Notes: a model not told the origin generated them from the letters alone. A DNA stretch of 64,000 nt from Companilactobacillus alimentarius DSM 20249 (GCF_002849895.1 NZ_CP018867.1:1116001-1180000), one strand, 5' to 3'; positions 1 to 9,475 are shown, counted from the stretch's first letter. Numbers and translations are program-made.

Positions 1-2305
1 CTGGTGTTCCAAAATAACCCCAGTCCCCCATTTCTCCAACACTACAAAGCAATGTAAGAGCAATTGTATTATTATCTGGCAATATCTCATATTCATTCAA
101 ACCAAGATTACCGATCGTAACACCACCCTGATCATCACAAATATTAACGAAATTTTGTTGATGTTGTGGATTCGTTGGATTTTTCCATGAGTCACTAACA
201 TGATTAGAACGTTTAACCGTTTCAAAAATAGAATCTGCTGAATTGTAATTGCTCTTCAAATTAGTTCTAAATAGGACTCGCATCCGATGATCCTTCATCT
301 GATTATTAAAGCTGGTCTTAAACTTCAATTGATCTGCATTCTTGGACAAAGTGATTACCGTTGTTATTGTCAATGGAACTAATTTATCAGAACGTTTAGC
401 TTTTCTTTGAGTTATATCGATTACGGCTTGACGTTCATATTCTAGGCGAGCATCAGCAGATTCAGGAAGCATCATTGTTTGTTGTATTTGAATTTTAGCC
501 CCTAAAAAGTTGTTTTGTAAAACTTTGATTTTAGCCTGAATATCTGATGACAAAACAGTTTTCTGATCTACTGATTGACGATAAATATATTCATTTCCAA
601 TATCACCTGTATCTTCAAAAATTAACTGATTATCGTATTCTCGATTGGTTTTCTTATCTAAAATATTTAAACTACCATTATCTTTAATAGAAACCCTGAG
701 CCAATTGTTCTCTAAAATGCGTTCATCAGCATCATAGTATTGTTTTACTTCCGGCTTTCTAATTTGATTCGTCTTGCTCAAAGCTAGAACCTTCCATGAA
801 AATGCAGGCATAGCTGTAAGATTTAATTGAATAGTAATATATAGAGCCATGTAAGGGATTCTAAATTTATCTTTTGGCAAATCATATCCAAATCGAACAT
901 CAGAACTGACAAAATCAAATGGTACTTCTCGTCCAGTTTGATCAATTACTTTAAATTCTGATAAATCATTTTGAGCTTGTTTCATAGCCTCATATTGATC
1001 TTCTGGTTTACCATCGGCAAATAGAGCTCTTTCCCATTCAATCTCAACAGTCTTCATTTCAGTTTTTTCATGACCATTAGTATTGACCAAAATAAAAGGC
1101 TTACTATCTTGAGGAAATTTAGATGTATTAATCTGATTTGCTAAAGTAGCAATAGCATCTCTAGCCACAAATTTACCAACCTCTTTGGCCTTAGCAAAAC
1201 GTGTCATCATTTCACGATGAACATCATCAACTGAACAGCCACAAATACTATCATGCGGATTATTCTGTAAAAGCATTTTCCAAGCATAACGCAATTGATC
1301 ATGTGGATAATCCGTTGTTCCGTTATAGGCCATAGTTGACAATGGCTCGGCAATATTTTCTAATTCTCTTTCTACTTTGGTATTTTCCTGCTTCAAGTAA
1401 ACTCTAGAAGATGAAGTATTAGCCAAAGTATACCAACCATCGGTTTCTTGACTCGTCAATTCACCATTTATTTTTCCTAAATCTTTAGGAATACTCTTTG
1501 AAACTGCTTGTAAGTAATCATCAAAGTTAGAATGAATAAATTCATAATCTGGGTAAAGTTCTTGGGCAACATCTAAAGCTTGAATTACATTCTTTTGTAC
1601 TGGTTGATGGTCGACACCATTCATCATTAACAAATTATCGGTCGAAGCATATTTCTCAGCATCAGCTAGCTTTTCATCCCAAAATTTCTTAGCCTCAGCT
1701 TTATCAATTGGAATTTCATTACCATTGCTATACCAATTAGCAAATAACACACTTAATACTTTAGAATTGTCCGGTCCTTGCCACCACATTTCTGAATATT
1801 GTGAAGTATATTTTTCATTATCAAAGACCTGATTATTCAAGCCTGTCGGTTTTACCCCACGTCCAAAGGCCGCATACTTCAAATCTGCTAATTTCAACAT
1901 TTGAGGGGTTTGACCCATATTTCCAAAAGTATCGGGGAAATATCCTAGATTAACACGATTTCCCCATTTCTTTGACTCCTGATTTCCAATCAACATATCT
2001 CGAACATTTGCTTCTGGACTGATTAGGAAATCATCTTGCAAAATATAAAAAGGTCCAATTCTTAATTTACCTTCTTGAACTCTTTTCTCTACTTCACTTC
2101 GTCGTTCTGGTCGTACTTTCAAATAATCATCAAGAATAATTGTTTGACCATCAAGATGAAAACTATTAAATCTTGGTTCTTTATTAAAAAGATCCAATAA
2201 ATCATCCATCAGTTTAACTAGACGCATATGATGTTGTTCATAAGCCATATACCATTCGCGATCCCAATGACTATGTGAAATAACGAAAACTTTTTTTTTA
2301 CCCAT
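1..2305 (-). CDS. GH38 alpha-mannosidase, C-terminus beyond left edge
   Basis: Reading the minus strand from ATG 2305 gives about 768 open codons that run off the left edge. The N-terminus carries the GH38 zinc motif HSHWDREW (about residues 11-18). FPDTFGNMGQTPQML follows near residue 125, with the Asp that is the expected nucleophile, and a later NNPHDSICGCSVDDVH matches the second metal-binding segment. GH38 enzymes cleave alpha-mannosidic bonds of N-glycan-type or yeast-mannan-type oligosaccharides. No signal peptide is visible, so action in the cytoplasm is inferred. The ribosome binding site GGAGAAAATT lies directly before ATG. The gene follows the GH125 gene by 12 bases and is probably co-transcribed with it. 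Its exact linkage specificity cannot be read from sequence. Confidence 0.93.
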   Translation of the reverse strand, partial: MGKKKVFVISHSHWDREWYMAYEQHHMRLVKLMDDLLDLFNKEPRFNSFHLDGQTIILDDYLKVRPERRSEVEKRVQEGKLRIGPFYILQDDFLISPEANVRDMLIGNQESKKWGNRVNLGYFPDTFGNMGQTPQMLKLADLKYAAFGRGVKPTGLNNQVFDNEKYTSQYSEMWWQGPDNSKVLSVLFANWYSNGNEIPIDKAEAKKFWDEKLADAEKYASTDNLLMMNGVDHQPVQKNVIQALDVAQELYPDYEFIHSNFDDYLQAVSKSIPKDLGKINGELTSQETDGWYTLANTSSSRVYLKQENTKVERELENIAEPLSTMAYNGTTDYPHDQLRYAWKMLLQNNPHDSICGCSVDDVHREMMTRFAKAKEVGKFVARDAIATLANQINTSKFPQDSKPFILVNTNGHEKTEMKTVEIEWERALFADGKPEDQYEAMKQAQNDLSEFKVIDQTGREVPFDFVSSDVRFGYDLPKDKFRIPYMALYITIQLNLTAMPAFSWKVLALSKTNQIRKPEVKQYYDADERILENNWLRVSIKDNGSLNILDKKTNREYDNQLIFEDTGDIGNEYIYRQSVDQKTVLSSDIQAKIKVLQNNFLGAKIQIQQTMMLPESADARLEYERQAVIDITQRKAKRSDKLVPLTITTVITLSKNADQLKFKTSFNNQMKDHRMRVLFRTNLKSNYNSADSIFETVKRSNHVSDSWKNPTNPQHQQNFVNICDDQGGVTIGNLGLNEYEILPDNNTIALTLLCSVGEMGDWGYFGTP

Positions 2306-2317
2306 AATTTTCTCCAT

Positions 2318-3610
2318 CTATTCTTTAATTTGATAATCAAAATAATTTAAAAATAATTCACAGTACATCATGTTAGCCCATGAAAACCACTCACGAGTAT
2401 ATTTACTAGGATCATTTACATTGAATCCTTCATGCATCATATTAGTTCCATTAGTCGTTGCAACCATATTATTCAATAACCTGGCTTTTTCGGCTTTATC
2501 AGCTTGTGTTAATCCCTGAATTGCCAAAGCAATATGCCAGATATAATCCTTTGGTGTATGAGGACTACCTAGGCCCTTACCATATTTTCCAGAAAAATAA
2601 TAAGGATTTTCAGAACTTAAAATAGTTTTACGCGTATTCAAATACTTTTGATCATCCATCGTTGTGTAGTGCAAATACGGTGCACTCAATAAATTGGGTA
2701 CATTCCCATCATCCATGATTAGAAAATGACCTAACCCATCAGTCTCATAAGCATAGATTTTTTCACCTGCTTGATTAGTGGTTGTCCCATATTTTTCAAT
2801 ACCAGCTCTAACCTCAGTTTGAATTTTTTTTGCTTGTTGAACAATAGTTGAATTATTTAAAACGCTACTGAACAATTCCTGAATATAATCCAGAATTAAA
2901 ACTGCAAACATATTGGCCGGTATCAAATATCCGTAGACACAGGCATCATCGCTTGGTCTAAAGCCTGACCAAATCATTCCTGTTTCAGAAACGGGTGACC
3001 CAAATCCATTATTTACCAAAGTATCCTCTGGACGATCCTCATCCCGTTCAAAACGATACTTAGATTTAGTCGTGTGATATTGCTCAACTTCAAAAACATC
3101 AAGTAGCTTTTTAATTCCACTGACGAAACTATCATCAAATTGATCAATTCGTCCTGTATTCTTATAGAGTAAGTAAGCTAGCTGTACCGGAAAACACAGT
3201 GAATCAATTTCAAATTTACGCTCCCAAATCCAAGGCGTCATTGTTGTATGATCCTTATGATGTCCAGCATTATTAGCTTCACTATTAAAAGCATTAGCAT
3301 ATGGATCATGATTCATATTGAAAAACTGCCGCTTAATTACACCGCGAATAAAATCAGATACCTCAGGGATTTTTTGTGCCATTACCAAATATGGCCTAAC
3401 CTGGCAAGTTGAATCTCTCTGCCACATCGCTGGAATATCACCAGTTAAAATAAAATTATCATCAGCGGCAATTTTCTTAACAGTCGTTTCTAGAGTATTT
3501 GCATAAGTTACATTAAATACTTTGGCCCAATCAACATGTTCGGCACCAGCCTTTTTAGTAACGTTTACCATAAATTGCTTTATTTCAGGTGAAATCGTGT
3601 GTTTAATCAA
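2318..3610 (-). CDS. GH125 exo-alpha-1,6-mannosidase
   Basis: This 430-residue protein matches the GH125 (former DUF1237) family in length and motifs: DIPAMWQRDSTCQVRPY near residue 58, GFRPSDDACVYGYLIPANMF in the middle, and a C-terminal REWFSWANMMYCELFL. Known GH125 enzymes are metal-independent inverting exo-alpha-1,6-mannosidases. There is no signal peptide, so it is probably cytoplasmic. The start is a TTG at 3610, placed 8 bases after a good GGAGG; no ATG fits as well. It is the first gene of a minus-strand unit with the GH38 gene and is divergent from the GntR/LacI-type regulator, with a cre-like site in the shared intergenic region. Confidence 0.93.
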   Translation of the reverse strand: MIKHTISPEIKQFMVNVTKKAGAEHVDWAKVFNVTYANTLETTVKKIAADDNFILTGDIPAMWQRDSTCQVRPYLVMAQKIPEVSDFIRGVIKRQFFNMNHDPYANAFNSEANNAGHHKDHTTMTPWIWERKFEIDSLCFPVQLAYLLYKNTGRIDQFDDSFVSGIKKLLDVFEVEQYHTTKSKYRFERDEDRPEDTLVNNGFGSPVSETGMIWSGFRPSDDACVYGYLIPANMFAVLILDYIQELFSSVLNNSTIVQQAKKIQTEVRAGIEKYGTTTNQAGEKIYAYETDGLGHFLIMDDGNVPNLLSAPYLHYTTMDDQKYLNTRKTILSSENPYYFSGKYGKGLGSPHTPKDYIWHIALAIQGLTQADKAEKARLLNNMVATTNGTNMMHEGFNVNDPSKYTREWFSWANMMYCELFLNYFDYQIKE

Positions 3611-3653
3611 ATTCTAGTCCTCCAATTGATATATTATTTGCCACATAAGTATA

Positions 3654-3668
3654 ATGCAAACGTTTACA
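3654..3668. promoter_or_regulatory. cre site (CcpA operator) between mannosidase genes and regulator
   Basis: ATGCAAACGTTTACA fits the Gram-positive cre consensus WTGNAANCGNWNNCW at every fixed position. It lies in the divergent promoter region, so carbon catabolite repression of the mannosidase unit is inferred. A LacI-like protein other than CcpA could also use it. Confidence 0.75.
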
Positions 3669-3703
3669 AAAAACTAGTATCTTTTTTTTAAAATATGCTA
3701 TAT

Positions 3704-3713
3704 TATGTACATA
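3704..3713. promoter_or_regulatory. TATGTACATA palindrome, candidate regulator operator
   Basis: A perfect 10-bp palindrome with a central GTAC lies 20 bases before the regulator start codon. AraR of Bacillus, a regulator with the same GntR-LacI chimeric build, binds operators centred on GTAC, so autoregulation by the adjacent protein is a reasonable inference. Confidence 0.45.
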
Positions 3714-3732
3714 CAGAAAGGAACAATAGCTA

Positions 3733-4770
3733 ATGGAACCTAAATACAAGTTGATATATCAAACATTAAAAAATAATATTTTAAATCAAAAATATTCAGT
3801 TGGGGATAAATTACCAAGTGAGAATCAATTGGCTCAAGATTATAAGGTAAGCCGAATCACCTCTAAACGTGCTTTGAGTGAATTAGAAAACGATGACCTT
3901 GTGACTCGTCAAGCTGGCATTGGTACTATTGTTAAAAAGAGAACACTTGGTGCTATTCCCAAATCCGAGATAATTTTTGTGATTCCCTTCGCAAATAATA
4001 CTGAGTTTGGCGATTATACTAGTGGAATTCTCCAAATATTCAATGAGGCAAATGGCTTTCAACTAACTACCATCAATAACCATGCATTTCGTGATTTGCC
4101 ACTGGACCGTCTTCGTTCAGCTAAGGGCATAATTTACTACGTTGAATCCATTCATCTAGAATTACCAACTATTACAAAATTATATTTAAACAATATTCCA
4201 ATCATTCTTTTAGATAAGTCCTTTGAAGATCTGCCTATCCCCTGTGTTACCTCTGATAATTTTGCTGGAGGATCTTTAGCAACTAAAGAATTACTCAAGT
4301 ATAATCATAAAAACCTTACTTACTTAACAAGTAAAGATAGTTTAAATGAAGCTTCTGTTCGCTCCCGTTATTTTGGCTTTTTATCCATTTTAAGAAGAGA
4401 AAAAATTTTGCCAGCAATTTTACAAACGGATTTCTCAGACAATAATATCAATCAATTAATCGAGAATATCAAATCAGGCAGAATCGATGGCATAGTGGCT
4501 GAGAATGATATTATCGCTATTAAATTAATGAACGAATTACGTAATCATGGTATTAAAATTCCGCAACAACTTTCCATTATTGGATTTGATAACATTCAAG
4601 CTTCTAAATTGAGCTATCCAGCGTTAACAACTATTAATCAAGATTTTGTTTCCTTAGGAAAAACTGCAGCTACTATTTTATTAAAATTGATTCAGTCCCC
4701 TGACATTGATCCTCAACAACGTACGACAATTCCCGTTAAATTAATTAAACGGCAATCGATTAAAATATAG
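3733..4770 (+). CDS. GntR-type HTH / LacI-type sugar-sensing repressor (AraR-like)
   Basis: This 345-residue chimeric regulator has an N-terminal winged helix of the GntR family (residues 1-70; YKLIYQTLKNNILNQ, LPSENQLAQDYKVSR, DLVTRQAGIGTIV) and a C-terminal periplasmic-binding-protein-like LacI/GalR effector domain (from about 75; IIGFDNIQASKLSYPALTTI). B. subtilis AraR has this architecture. It probably senses a mannose-containing sugar and represses the flanking alpha-mannosidase genes. That is inferred from position only: it is divergent from GH125-GH38 and 14 bases upstream of the GH92 gene. An AAAGGA ribosome binding site precedes ATG 3733. Confidence 0.88.
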   Translation: MEPKYKLIYQTLKNNILNQKYSVGDKLPSENQLAQDYKVSRITSKRALSELENDDLVTRQAGIGTIVKKRTLGAIPKSEIIFVIPFANNTEFGDYTSGILQIFNEANGFQLTTINNHAFRDLPLDRLRSAKGIIYYVESIHLELPTITKLYLNNIPIILLDKSFEDLPIPCVTSDNFAGGSLATKELLKYNHKNLTYLTSKDSLNEASVRSRYFGFLSILRREKILPAILQTDFSDNNINQLIENIKSGRIDGIVAENDIIAIKLMNELRNHGIKIPQQLSIIGFDNIQASKLSYPALTTINQDFVSLGKTAATILLKLIQSPDIDPQQRTTIPVKLIKRQSIKI

Positions 4771-4784
4771 GAGCAAATAATCTC

Positions 4785-6935
4785 ATGTTAGTCAATCAAA
4801 TTGATACTAGGCAAGGAACCAACAGTACTCCCGAATTTTCACACGGTAATACTCTGCCGTATACTGGTATTCCTTTTGGAATGAATTATTTTATTCCACA
4901 AACAACCTTCGACAATACATCCTGGTCCTTTTCACCAATGTCACACCAATTTGCTGGTATAAAAATAACCCACCAACCCAGTCCTTGGATTGGTGACTTC
5001 TCTGATTTCATTGTGTCAGCAATTACAGGTGATATAGATTTGAAAGCAGACGTTACTAATCAGATGGGATCTTATCGTCCAGACGCCGCCACCTTTAACC
5101 CTCATTATTTATCTATTTACGATCAACGCTATGAAACAAAAACTCAAGTAGCTCCTACAACTTATGGTGCTCTTCTCAAATATACTTTCGATGAAATTAA
5201 TCCCAAAATCATCATCCACATCCCCAAGAATGGTTCTTTTATTCTCAATGAAAATAAAAATGAAATAAAATTACTTATTAAGAATTATGATTCCCATTTT
5301 AACGACGACTTTAAATCATATGCTTCTTTAAAATTTAGCAATAAATTTATTTCAACTTTAATAACTCATCAGGATAATCCAAAATATGATTCCATGATTC
5401 TGTCCTTTAATAACATCGATGAACTATTAATAAGATTAGCTACTTCCTTCATTAGTTATGATCAAGCGCATTTTGCGTTAAAACGTTTGACAAATTTAAA
5501 TTTTGAAAGCGCAAAAAAAACTGCACAAGAAACTTGGCAGTATTATTTAGACTTAATTAGTGTATCTGACTACAATACGATTAAAATGTCCACTTTTTAT
5601 CATTGTCTTTATCGAACTTTTTTATTTCCACAAAGATGTTTTGAATTGGATTCTAATAATAATCCAATTCATTATGATTTATATAACGATAAAGTAAAAA
5701 AAGGCTACCTTTATATGAACAACGGTTTCTGGGATACTAGTAAAACAGTTTATCCATTATTTGCAATTCTAATTCCAAAAGAATATCACCAGATGCTTTT
5801 AGGCTTTTACAATAGTTATTTGGAAAGTGGTTATCTACCAAAATGGCTTGCTCCTGATGAACGAGGCATGATGCCTGGAACTTTAATTGATGCAGTGATT
5901 GCTGATGCGGCAATTAAAGGAATTCTAACTAAATCAGAAATCAGAAATTTTCTTAAAGCCATGCTAAAAAGTGCCAATCAAGAGAGTCATGACACTCGAT
6001 TGGGTCGAATGGGAATGAAAGATTTCAATAATTATGGATACTTGCCATCTGATAAATATTCTGAATCCGTTAATCAAACTCTAGACTATGCCTATAGTGA
6101 TTTTTGTATTTCGCAAGTTGCCAAATTGCTTTATGAAGATAAAATAGCTCAAAAATACTCTCATTCCGCTTTAAACTATCAAAACCTTTTCGATCCTAAG
6201 ACTGGTTTAATGCGTCCCAAAGATAGTTCTGGCAATTTCAAATCAGATTTTAATGCAATTCGTTGGGGAACTGATTATACAGAGGGAAGCTCCTGGCAAA
6301 ATAGTTTTTCTGTCTATCATGATATAAACGGTTTAAAAAAGCTCTATCAAAATCCGAATTTCATACAAACACTTTTAAAATTAAGTAATCAAAAGCCAGC
6401 TTTTAAAGTTGGTGGATATGGTTTTCAAATTCACGAAATGACTGAAATGGTCGCAATTGATTTTGGACAAATTGCCATTTCTAATCAACCTAGCTTTCAT
6501 TTACCATATTTATTCGAATATACTGATCATCCAGAATACACAGAATTATTAATTAAACAGTTAGTCAATCAATTTGACGATACAATGAATGGATTCCCCG
6601 GTGATGAAGATAATGGTTCAATGTCAGCTTGGTTCATCTTTTCTTGTCTAGGTTTTTACCCAGTATGTCCAGGTAGTGATGAATATGTTTTTGGTATTCC
6701 GATTTTCAACAAAGCAACTATTCATTTACCTAATGGCAAACAATTTAACATTAAGACTAATCGTAACTGTCCTCAAAATCAGTTCGTTCAAAAACGAATG
6801 CTTAATGATCAGCCATTAAAAAGTCGGTCATTGAAATATGTACAAATAATTAACGGTGGTAACTTAGATACCGAACTTTGTCTTCTTCCATATTCAAAAG
6901 AAAATATAGAATTACCATTTTCATTAAGCAATTAA
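4785..6935 (+). CDS. GH92 alpha-mannosidase (probable exo-alpha-1,2)
   Basis: This 716-residue protein shows GH92 hallmarks. The N-terminal RQGTNSTPEFSHGNTLPYTG resembles the family GTGG/GHT segment. QIAISNQPSFHLPYLFEY matches the GNQPSHH-type motif, and GDEDNGSMSAWFIFSCLGFYP at about residues 604-624 carries the acidic catalytic-base region. GH92 members are calcium-dependent, inverting exo-alpha-mannosidases, often specific for alpha-1,2 linkages of high-mannose glycans. Many are secreted; this one has no signal peptide, so cytoplasmic action is inferred. It follows the regulator by 14 bases with GGAG as ribosome binding site, and is followed by an intrinsic terminator. Confidence 0.93.
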   Translation: MLVNQIDTRQGTNSTPEFSHGNTLPYTGIPFGMNYFIPQTTFDNTSWSFSPMSHQFAGIKITHQPSPWIGDFSDFIVSAITGDIDLKADVTNQMGSYRPDAATFNPHYLSIYDQRYETKTQVAPTTYGALLKYTFDEINPKIIIHIPKNGSFILNENKNEIKLLIKNYDSHFNDDFKSYASLKFSNKFISTLITHQDNPKYDSMILSFNNIDELLIRLATSFISYDQAHFALKRLTNLNFESAKKTAQETWQYYLDLISVSDYNTIKMSTFYHCLYRTFLFPQRCFELDSNNNPIHYDLYNDKVKKGYLYMNNGFWDTSKTVYPLFAILIPKEYHQMLLGFYNSYLESGYLPKWLAPDERGMMPGTLIDAVIADAAIKGILTKSEIRNFLKAMLKSANQESHDTRLGRMGMKDFNNYGYLPSDKYSESVNQTLDYAYSDFCISQVAKLLYEDKIAQKYSHSALNYQNLFDPKTGLMRPKDSSGNFKSDFNAIRWGTDYTEGSSWQNSFSVYHDINGLKKLYQNPNFIQTLLKLSNQKPAFKVGGYGFQIHEMTEMVAIDFGQIAISNQPSFHLPYLFEYTDHPEYTELLIKQLVNQFDDTMNGFPGDEDNGSMSAWFIFSCLGFYPVCPGSDEYVFGIPIFNKATIHLPNGKQFNIKTNRNCPQNQFVQKRMLNDQPLKSRSLKYVQIINGGNLDTELCLLPYSKENIELPFSLSN

Positions 6936-6940
6936 TGAAA

Positions 6941-6977
6941 AGAGTAAGGAAATTTAATAATTTCTTTACTCTTTTTT
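6941..6977 (+). terminator. Intrinsic terminator after GH92 gene
   Basis: AGAGTAAGGAAATT pairs with AATTTCTTTACTCT (one G-U pair) around a 4-base loop, followed by a run of T. It lies 5 bases past the GH92 stop. Confidence 0.85.
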
Positions 6978-7011
6978 ATGCTTCTTTTAATTATCCTTAA
7001 GATACTATCAG

Positions 7012-7030
7012 AAAGGCAAAGAGCCTTTTT
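7012..7030 (+). terminator. Small hairpin with T-run, possible second terminator
   Basis: AAAGGC and GCCTTT form a 6-bp stem with a 5-base loop and five T residues. It may be a back-up terminator for the GH92 unit or lie in the leader of the next gene. Confidence 0.45.
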
Positions 7031-7075
7031 CTTCTATGTTAGAATTACAATAATTTAACGTTAGAAGGGAATTTT

Positions 7076-8104
7076 ATGGGAAAGAAGCATATACATCAAC
7101 ATTTTTCCCATAACGGGGAAAAAACAACTATGGAAAATGACGTACTCTCACCTAAAATAAAAAAAATTGCACGTGATGATGTTGAGATTAAGATTCACTA
7201 TGTTGACTCATTGGGCAAAGACATCATTAAGCCAGCTACAATTAAGGGACACTATTTGGATAAATTAGATATTCCTTGGCAAGAAATACCGGGATATGTT
7301 TTGTCATCCGTTACTAATTTCCAACAAACTTTCATTCCGAATGATGACGGGATTTACTTGGTTTATGCTAGTCAATTGTCAGCTCCAGTTATTGTTTATC
7401 ATCGAAACACCAATGGTAATTTGATTGCTGATCCTCAATACTTAGAAGGTGAGTTGAATCAGAAATTCAACTCTAAACCACTGGAAGAAGCCAATCATTT
7501 TCTCGTACATGCACCTAAACATGCAAAAGGACAATTCACAGATAAAGTCCAGGAACAAGAATATATCTATAACGTTTTGCCTATTAAGGATGTTAAGATC
7601 AAGGATAATTTATATATTGAGGTACGTGACAATGTTGATGTCTTTAGTAAACCAACTAGCAAAGTTCCTCTAGACAAAGAGTTACCCTATGGAACAACTT
7701 GGAAAGTCTATCGAGCTGTTGAAGAAACTTATAATCATACAATTTGGTATAATCTCGGTGGTAATACTTGGGTTCCAAGTGGCAAAAAAATATCCACTCA
7801 ACTCATTAACCGTATTTCACCCAGTCAAGAAGTGCTTAACAGTCCACTTGACGAAACTGCCAGCAATATCAGCTACACTTATTCAGTAATTGATAATATG
7901 ACCGTCAATCGTTCTGTCAAAATACTTTATTATTCAGATCAATACATTACCGCTTGGAAAACTCCTTACGGTGACATGGATAACCAAAGATATCGTGGCG
8001 ATCAAACTGTTTTAGTTAAAAAATTGGTTCAACTAGATAACTATAGTGTTTGGGCTCAATTAGATGATGGTTACTATGTTGAAAGCAAGTATTTAAATCT
8101 ATAA
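7076..8104 (+). CDS. MucBP-domain and SH3/GW-like repeat protein without signal peptide
   Basis: The 342-residue product has two MucBP-like modules (about residues 36-98, VEIKIHYVDSLGKDI with IPGYVLSSV; and about 103-166, PVIVYHRNTNGNLI). Two SH3b/GW-like modules follow (about 178-245, ending NTWVPSGK; and about 265-342, ending GYYVESKYLNL). Such modules normally bind mucin or cell-wall polymers on surface proteins. Here the N-terminus is His- and Lys-rich (MGKKHIHQHF) with no hydrophobic segment, and there is no anchor motif. The ribosome binding site AGAAGGGA precedes ATG. It is a single-gene unit between terminators. Localisation and role are unknown; export by another route or a truncated surface protein are both possible. 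Confidence 0.7.
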   Translation: MGKKHIHQHFSHNGEKTTMENDVLSPKIKKIARDDVEIKIHYVDSLGKDIIKPATIKGHYLDKLDIPWQEIPGYVLSSVTNFQQTFIPNDDGIYLVYASQLSAPVIVYHRNTNGNLIADPQYLEGELNQKFNSKPLEEANHFLVHAPKHAKGQFTDKVQEQEYIYNVLPIKDVKIKDNLYIEVRDNVDVFSKPTSKVPLDKELPYGTTWKVYRAVEETYNHTIWYNLGGNTWVPSGKKISTQLINRISPSQEVLNSPLDETASNISYTYSVIDNMTVNRSVKILYYSDQYITAWKTPYGDMDNQRYRGDQTVLVKKLVQLDNYSVWAQLDDGYYVESKYLNL

Positions 8105-8110
8105 TCTACA

Positions 8111-8150
8111 AAATCTGTAAACTCTATTATTTAGAGTTTACAGATTTTTT
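8111..8150 (+). terminator. Intrinsic terminator after MucBP gene
   Basis: AAATCTGTAAACTCTA pairs with TTAGAGTTTACAGATTT, followed by six T. Confidence 0.88.
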
Positions 8151-8159
8151 GTTCTACGC

Positions 8160-8202
8160 AAAAAAAGATCATACTGATAATATTTTCTCAGCACAATCTT
8201 TT
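8160..8202 (-). terminator. Intrinsic terminator of the hcr operon
   Basis: Read on the minus strand, AAAAGATTGTGCTGA and TCAGTATGATCTTTT form an imperfect stem followed by T7. It lies just beyond the hcrC stop. Confidence 0.7.
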
Positions 8203-8209
8203 ACGACAA

Positions 8210-9445
8210 CTAAGCAATTCCTTCCATATTTTGTTGCTTAGTCATTTTCTTTTTCATCTGAAGATAAATAAAGTTAGTAACCAATCCTATCAAAGCAACT
8301 GCAATTGCAACATAAAACGCCTTGCTAAAGTTACCACCATTAGCGTTTGCCATATTGACAGCTATTTTAGGAGCAATGAATGCCGCAGCAGAATATCCTA
8401 CGAAAACAATTCCGTAATTAGTCCCCTGATTTTTAGGACCAAAGTTTTCCATGACTAAAGGTGGGAAGACTCCCATCACTCCACCGAAACATAGTCCTAA
8501 AACAATGATTCCTAATGCAAATCCAATTTGTGAATGTAGTGTTACTAATACAATAAAAGCTAGGATAATAACACTTAGAATAATATTCAAAGTTGAGTTA
8601 CGCCCTAATTTATCAGAAACACTGCCCCAGATCACTCTCCCTGCACAATTGCTTAAGGAATATAAACTAACATAAAAGGCTGCCGTTGTTGCCGACAATT
8701 TGAACATTTGTTGTCCAATCACTGAAGCATTTGAAGCAATCATCAAGCCTGAGAATGCACCAGTTAAAAGCATCATGAAAATTAAATAAAAATAAGGTGA
8801 ACGAAGCATTGCTAACCAATTCTTATTGACCACTTTGCTTCCATTCTTAGTTTGCGGAGTCCAACCAGTGGGTTTGAAATTAACCGGAGCTTCTTTAATA
8901 AAGAAGCTAGCAATTAAGACTACCACTAAGTAAATAATTCCTAACATTCTAAAAGCGTACAAAACATTTTGAGTTTCAATAAAATAATTTCCGATTGGAG
9001 CCGCAATAATCGCAGCACCACCCATACCAGCAGTGATGATTCCTGATGCCAGCCCCTTTTTGTCAGGAAACAATTTGATTGTATTACTCAAACAACCAGA
9101 ATACGCTAGTCCTTGTCCTAAGCCACCGATCAAACCATAAGTCAGATATAGCATTGCTGGACTAGTCACGATTCCAGTTAGGAAAAAGCCTAATCCAAAG
9201 AGAATTCCTCCAATTGTGATCGACCACTTAGACAATCCTTTATCGGTCAAAAAACCACCTAGAATCATCGGTATCGGGCTAATAGCTGAATTAATAGTGA
9301 AGGCTAACATTATCTCAGCCATACTCCATCCTTTAGTTGCACTCAATGGTCCTGCAAAAACACTGAATGCATAAACTGCACCTGTGCATAACAGAATTGC
9401 AGTTGAAGCAATTAAAACTTGCCATCTATTCATTGACTTATTCAT
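8210..9445 (-). CDS. hcrC: MFS transporter of the oxalate/formate antiporter-like family
   Basis: The 411-residue protein has about 12 hydrophobic segments and a typical MFS loop 2 (GGFLTDKGLSKW) and loop 8 (GSVSDKLGRN). Overall it resembles the OFA subgroup of carboxylate transporters (N-terminal VYAFSVFAGPLS). It follows hcrB on the same strand by 30 bases. In Lactiplantibacillus plantarum the hydroxycinnamate reductase operon ends with a transporter gene, hcrC, so uptake of phenolic acids or export of the reduced products is the likely role. This is inferred from gene order; an alternative is transport of another small unsaturated acid. Confidence 0.72.
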   Translation of the reverse strand: MNKSMNRWQVLIASTAILLCTGAVYAFSVFAGPLSATKGWSMAEIMLAFTINSAISPIPMILGGFLTDKGLSKWSITIGGILFGLGFFLTGIVTSPAMLYLTYGLIGGLGQGLAYSGCLSNTIKLFPDKKGLASGIITAGMGGAAIIAAPIGNYFIETQNVLYAFRMLGIIYLVVVLIASFFIKEAPVNFKPTGWTPQTKNGSKVVNKNWLAMLRSPYFYLIFMMLLTGAFSGLMIASNASVIGQQMFKLSATTAAFYVSLYSLSNCAGRVIWGSVSDKLGRNSTLNIILSVIILAFIVLVTLHSQIGFALGIIVLGLCFGGVMGVFPPLVMENFGPKNQGTNYGIVFVGYSAAAFIAPKIAVNMANANGGNFSKAFYVAIAVALIGLVTNFIYLQMKKKMTKQQNMEGIA

Positions 9446-9475
9446 GATTTAACCACCCTTTATAGTACTTTCAGA

